Assembly: GCA_032209605.1 (NCBI GenBank)
Contig: JASFXZ010000015.1
Span: forward strand, 2,232,001-2,296,000
Direction: 5' to 3'
Source: Mactromeris polynyma
Taxonomy: Eukaryota; Mollusca; Bivalvia; Venerida; Mactridae
Length of the DNA: 64,000 nucleotides
Below are positions 63,386 to 64,000 of this stretch, piece after piece; the first letter of the stretch is position 1; the number at the start of each line of letters is the position of its first letter. The position numbers were made by a program, and so were the translations under genes. The notes below the pieces were generated by a model. That model did no database searches and was not told the origin of the DNA. It worked only from the letters and a program-made list of their open reading frames with translations.

Positions 63386-64000
63386 ATATGTTTAATATTT
63401 AATATTTTAATGTTTTAATATTTCTTATAGTTAACTCCATATTGATCACTTACCAGATTCACTTAAGGTATTCCACCCATAACTGAAATACCTCATTTCC
63501 ATTGAATATGTATGGCTCAGTAATCAAAATATAAAACTTGTTAAAAAAAATTATATCAAAATATTATCATTTACAATGTTTTTGAATTATAATATCCTAT
63601 TCAAAATTGCTTCAATACGTTTTTCTAAAAACAAAGAATTGAAATAATTTGAAAAACCTGAACGTTTGCATAAAGGGAGGTAATAAAGTGATATTATATT
63701 GAAAATATAGTGAAAATGTTTAAAAGGTTATTAAAAGACCAAACTTTACCATGATTTTGTTGCACATTCAAAATTATTATGTTTTACAACAACACTAAGT
63801 TAAATTGTCCAGAAAAAATCTAATTCTTTTGTGAAAAAGCAAACAAAACCACTTAAAAGTGTTACTTTTTCTCAGAGAAAAGTGCACGTCATTCTGTTCA
63901 AAACGAAATTGCGCTGTAACCGGATGGTAAAAGTCTCTGAAAGTTTGATATATTCTGTGTTAGATAATGTAAATAATTTTTATTACAGACAATGTGATGC
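63386..64000. other. right edge of the window without a supported gene
   Basis: AT-rich, no open frame or element end recognised. Confidence 0.3.

Overview
This is an AT-rich animal nuclear sequence, most likely from a bivalve mollusc. The evidence is long introns with canonical GT/AG sites, a very dense mix of SINE, LINE and DNA-transposon debris, a membrane-anchored VWDE-like (von Willebrand factor D and EGF domain) gene, and an intronless B-box/beta-propeller TRIM-like gene of the kind greatly expanded in bivalves. The species cannot be fixed from the window. There are no operons, rRNA genes or CRISPR arrays; the tRNA-like pieces look like SINE heads.

Region 2.9-36.4 kb is one minus-strand gene that I could assemble from signal peptide to transmembrane segment: 20 exons, 3,465 coding bases, 1,154 residues, with intron phases agreeing at every junction. 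Domain order is signal peptide, D8C-like Cys-rich domain, a repeated VWDE-type module, two further VWDE-type segments, a VWD domain, Cys-rich linkers, one EGF domain, another Cys-rich segment and a C-terminal membrane helix with a short basic tail. An alternative last exon would lengthen the tail. The most notable feature is a recent tandem duplication of about 2.0 kb (19.26-23.28 kb). It copied a three-exon cassette, introns included, and is fused in frame, apparently using a new splice acceptor at the duplication junction.

The introns hold nested elements. These are a decayed Mutator-like transposase gene (8.85-12.36 kb, opposite strand), a Harbinger element with a frameshifted transposase (25.02-26.86 kb) and an apparently intact convergent Myb-like partner gene (26.90-29.27 kb), two copies of a repeat with a helix-turn-helix transposase fragment (14.65-15.55 and 18.16-19.41 kb), SINEs, and a 901-bp pogo-like TIR element in intron 1.

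Region 36-58 kb is gene-poor. It has SINE heads, a Harbinger-like terminus (39.0 kb), LINE remnants (41.8-44.3 kb) including an ORF1/ORF2 deletion chimera, a second copy of the 0.9-kb pogo-like element (44.9-45.8 kb), a 42-bp minisatellite of about 25 copies (46.3-47.4 kb), a 35-bp minisatellite (52.6-52.9 kb), several TIR elements, and one small secreted Gly/Tyr-rich protein gene (55.09 kb).

Region 58-64 kb carries the intronless TRIM-like gene (58.87-60.56 kb) behind a duplicated upstream segment, a possible isolated minus-strand exon (61.5 kb), a 178-bp MITE matching one at 53.2 kb, and a long snap-back palindrome (63.3 kb). All family assignments are by recognition of motifs in conceptual translations; nothing was searched against a database.
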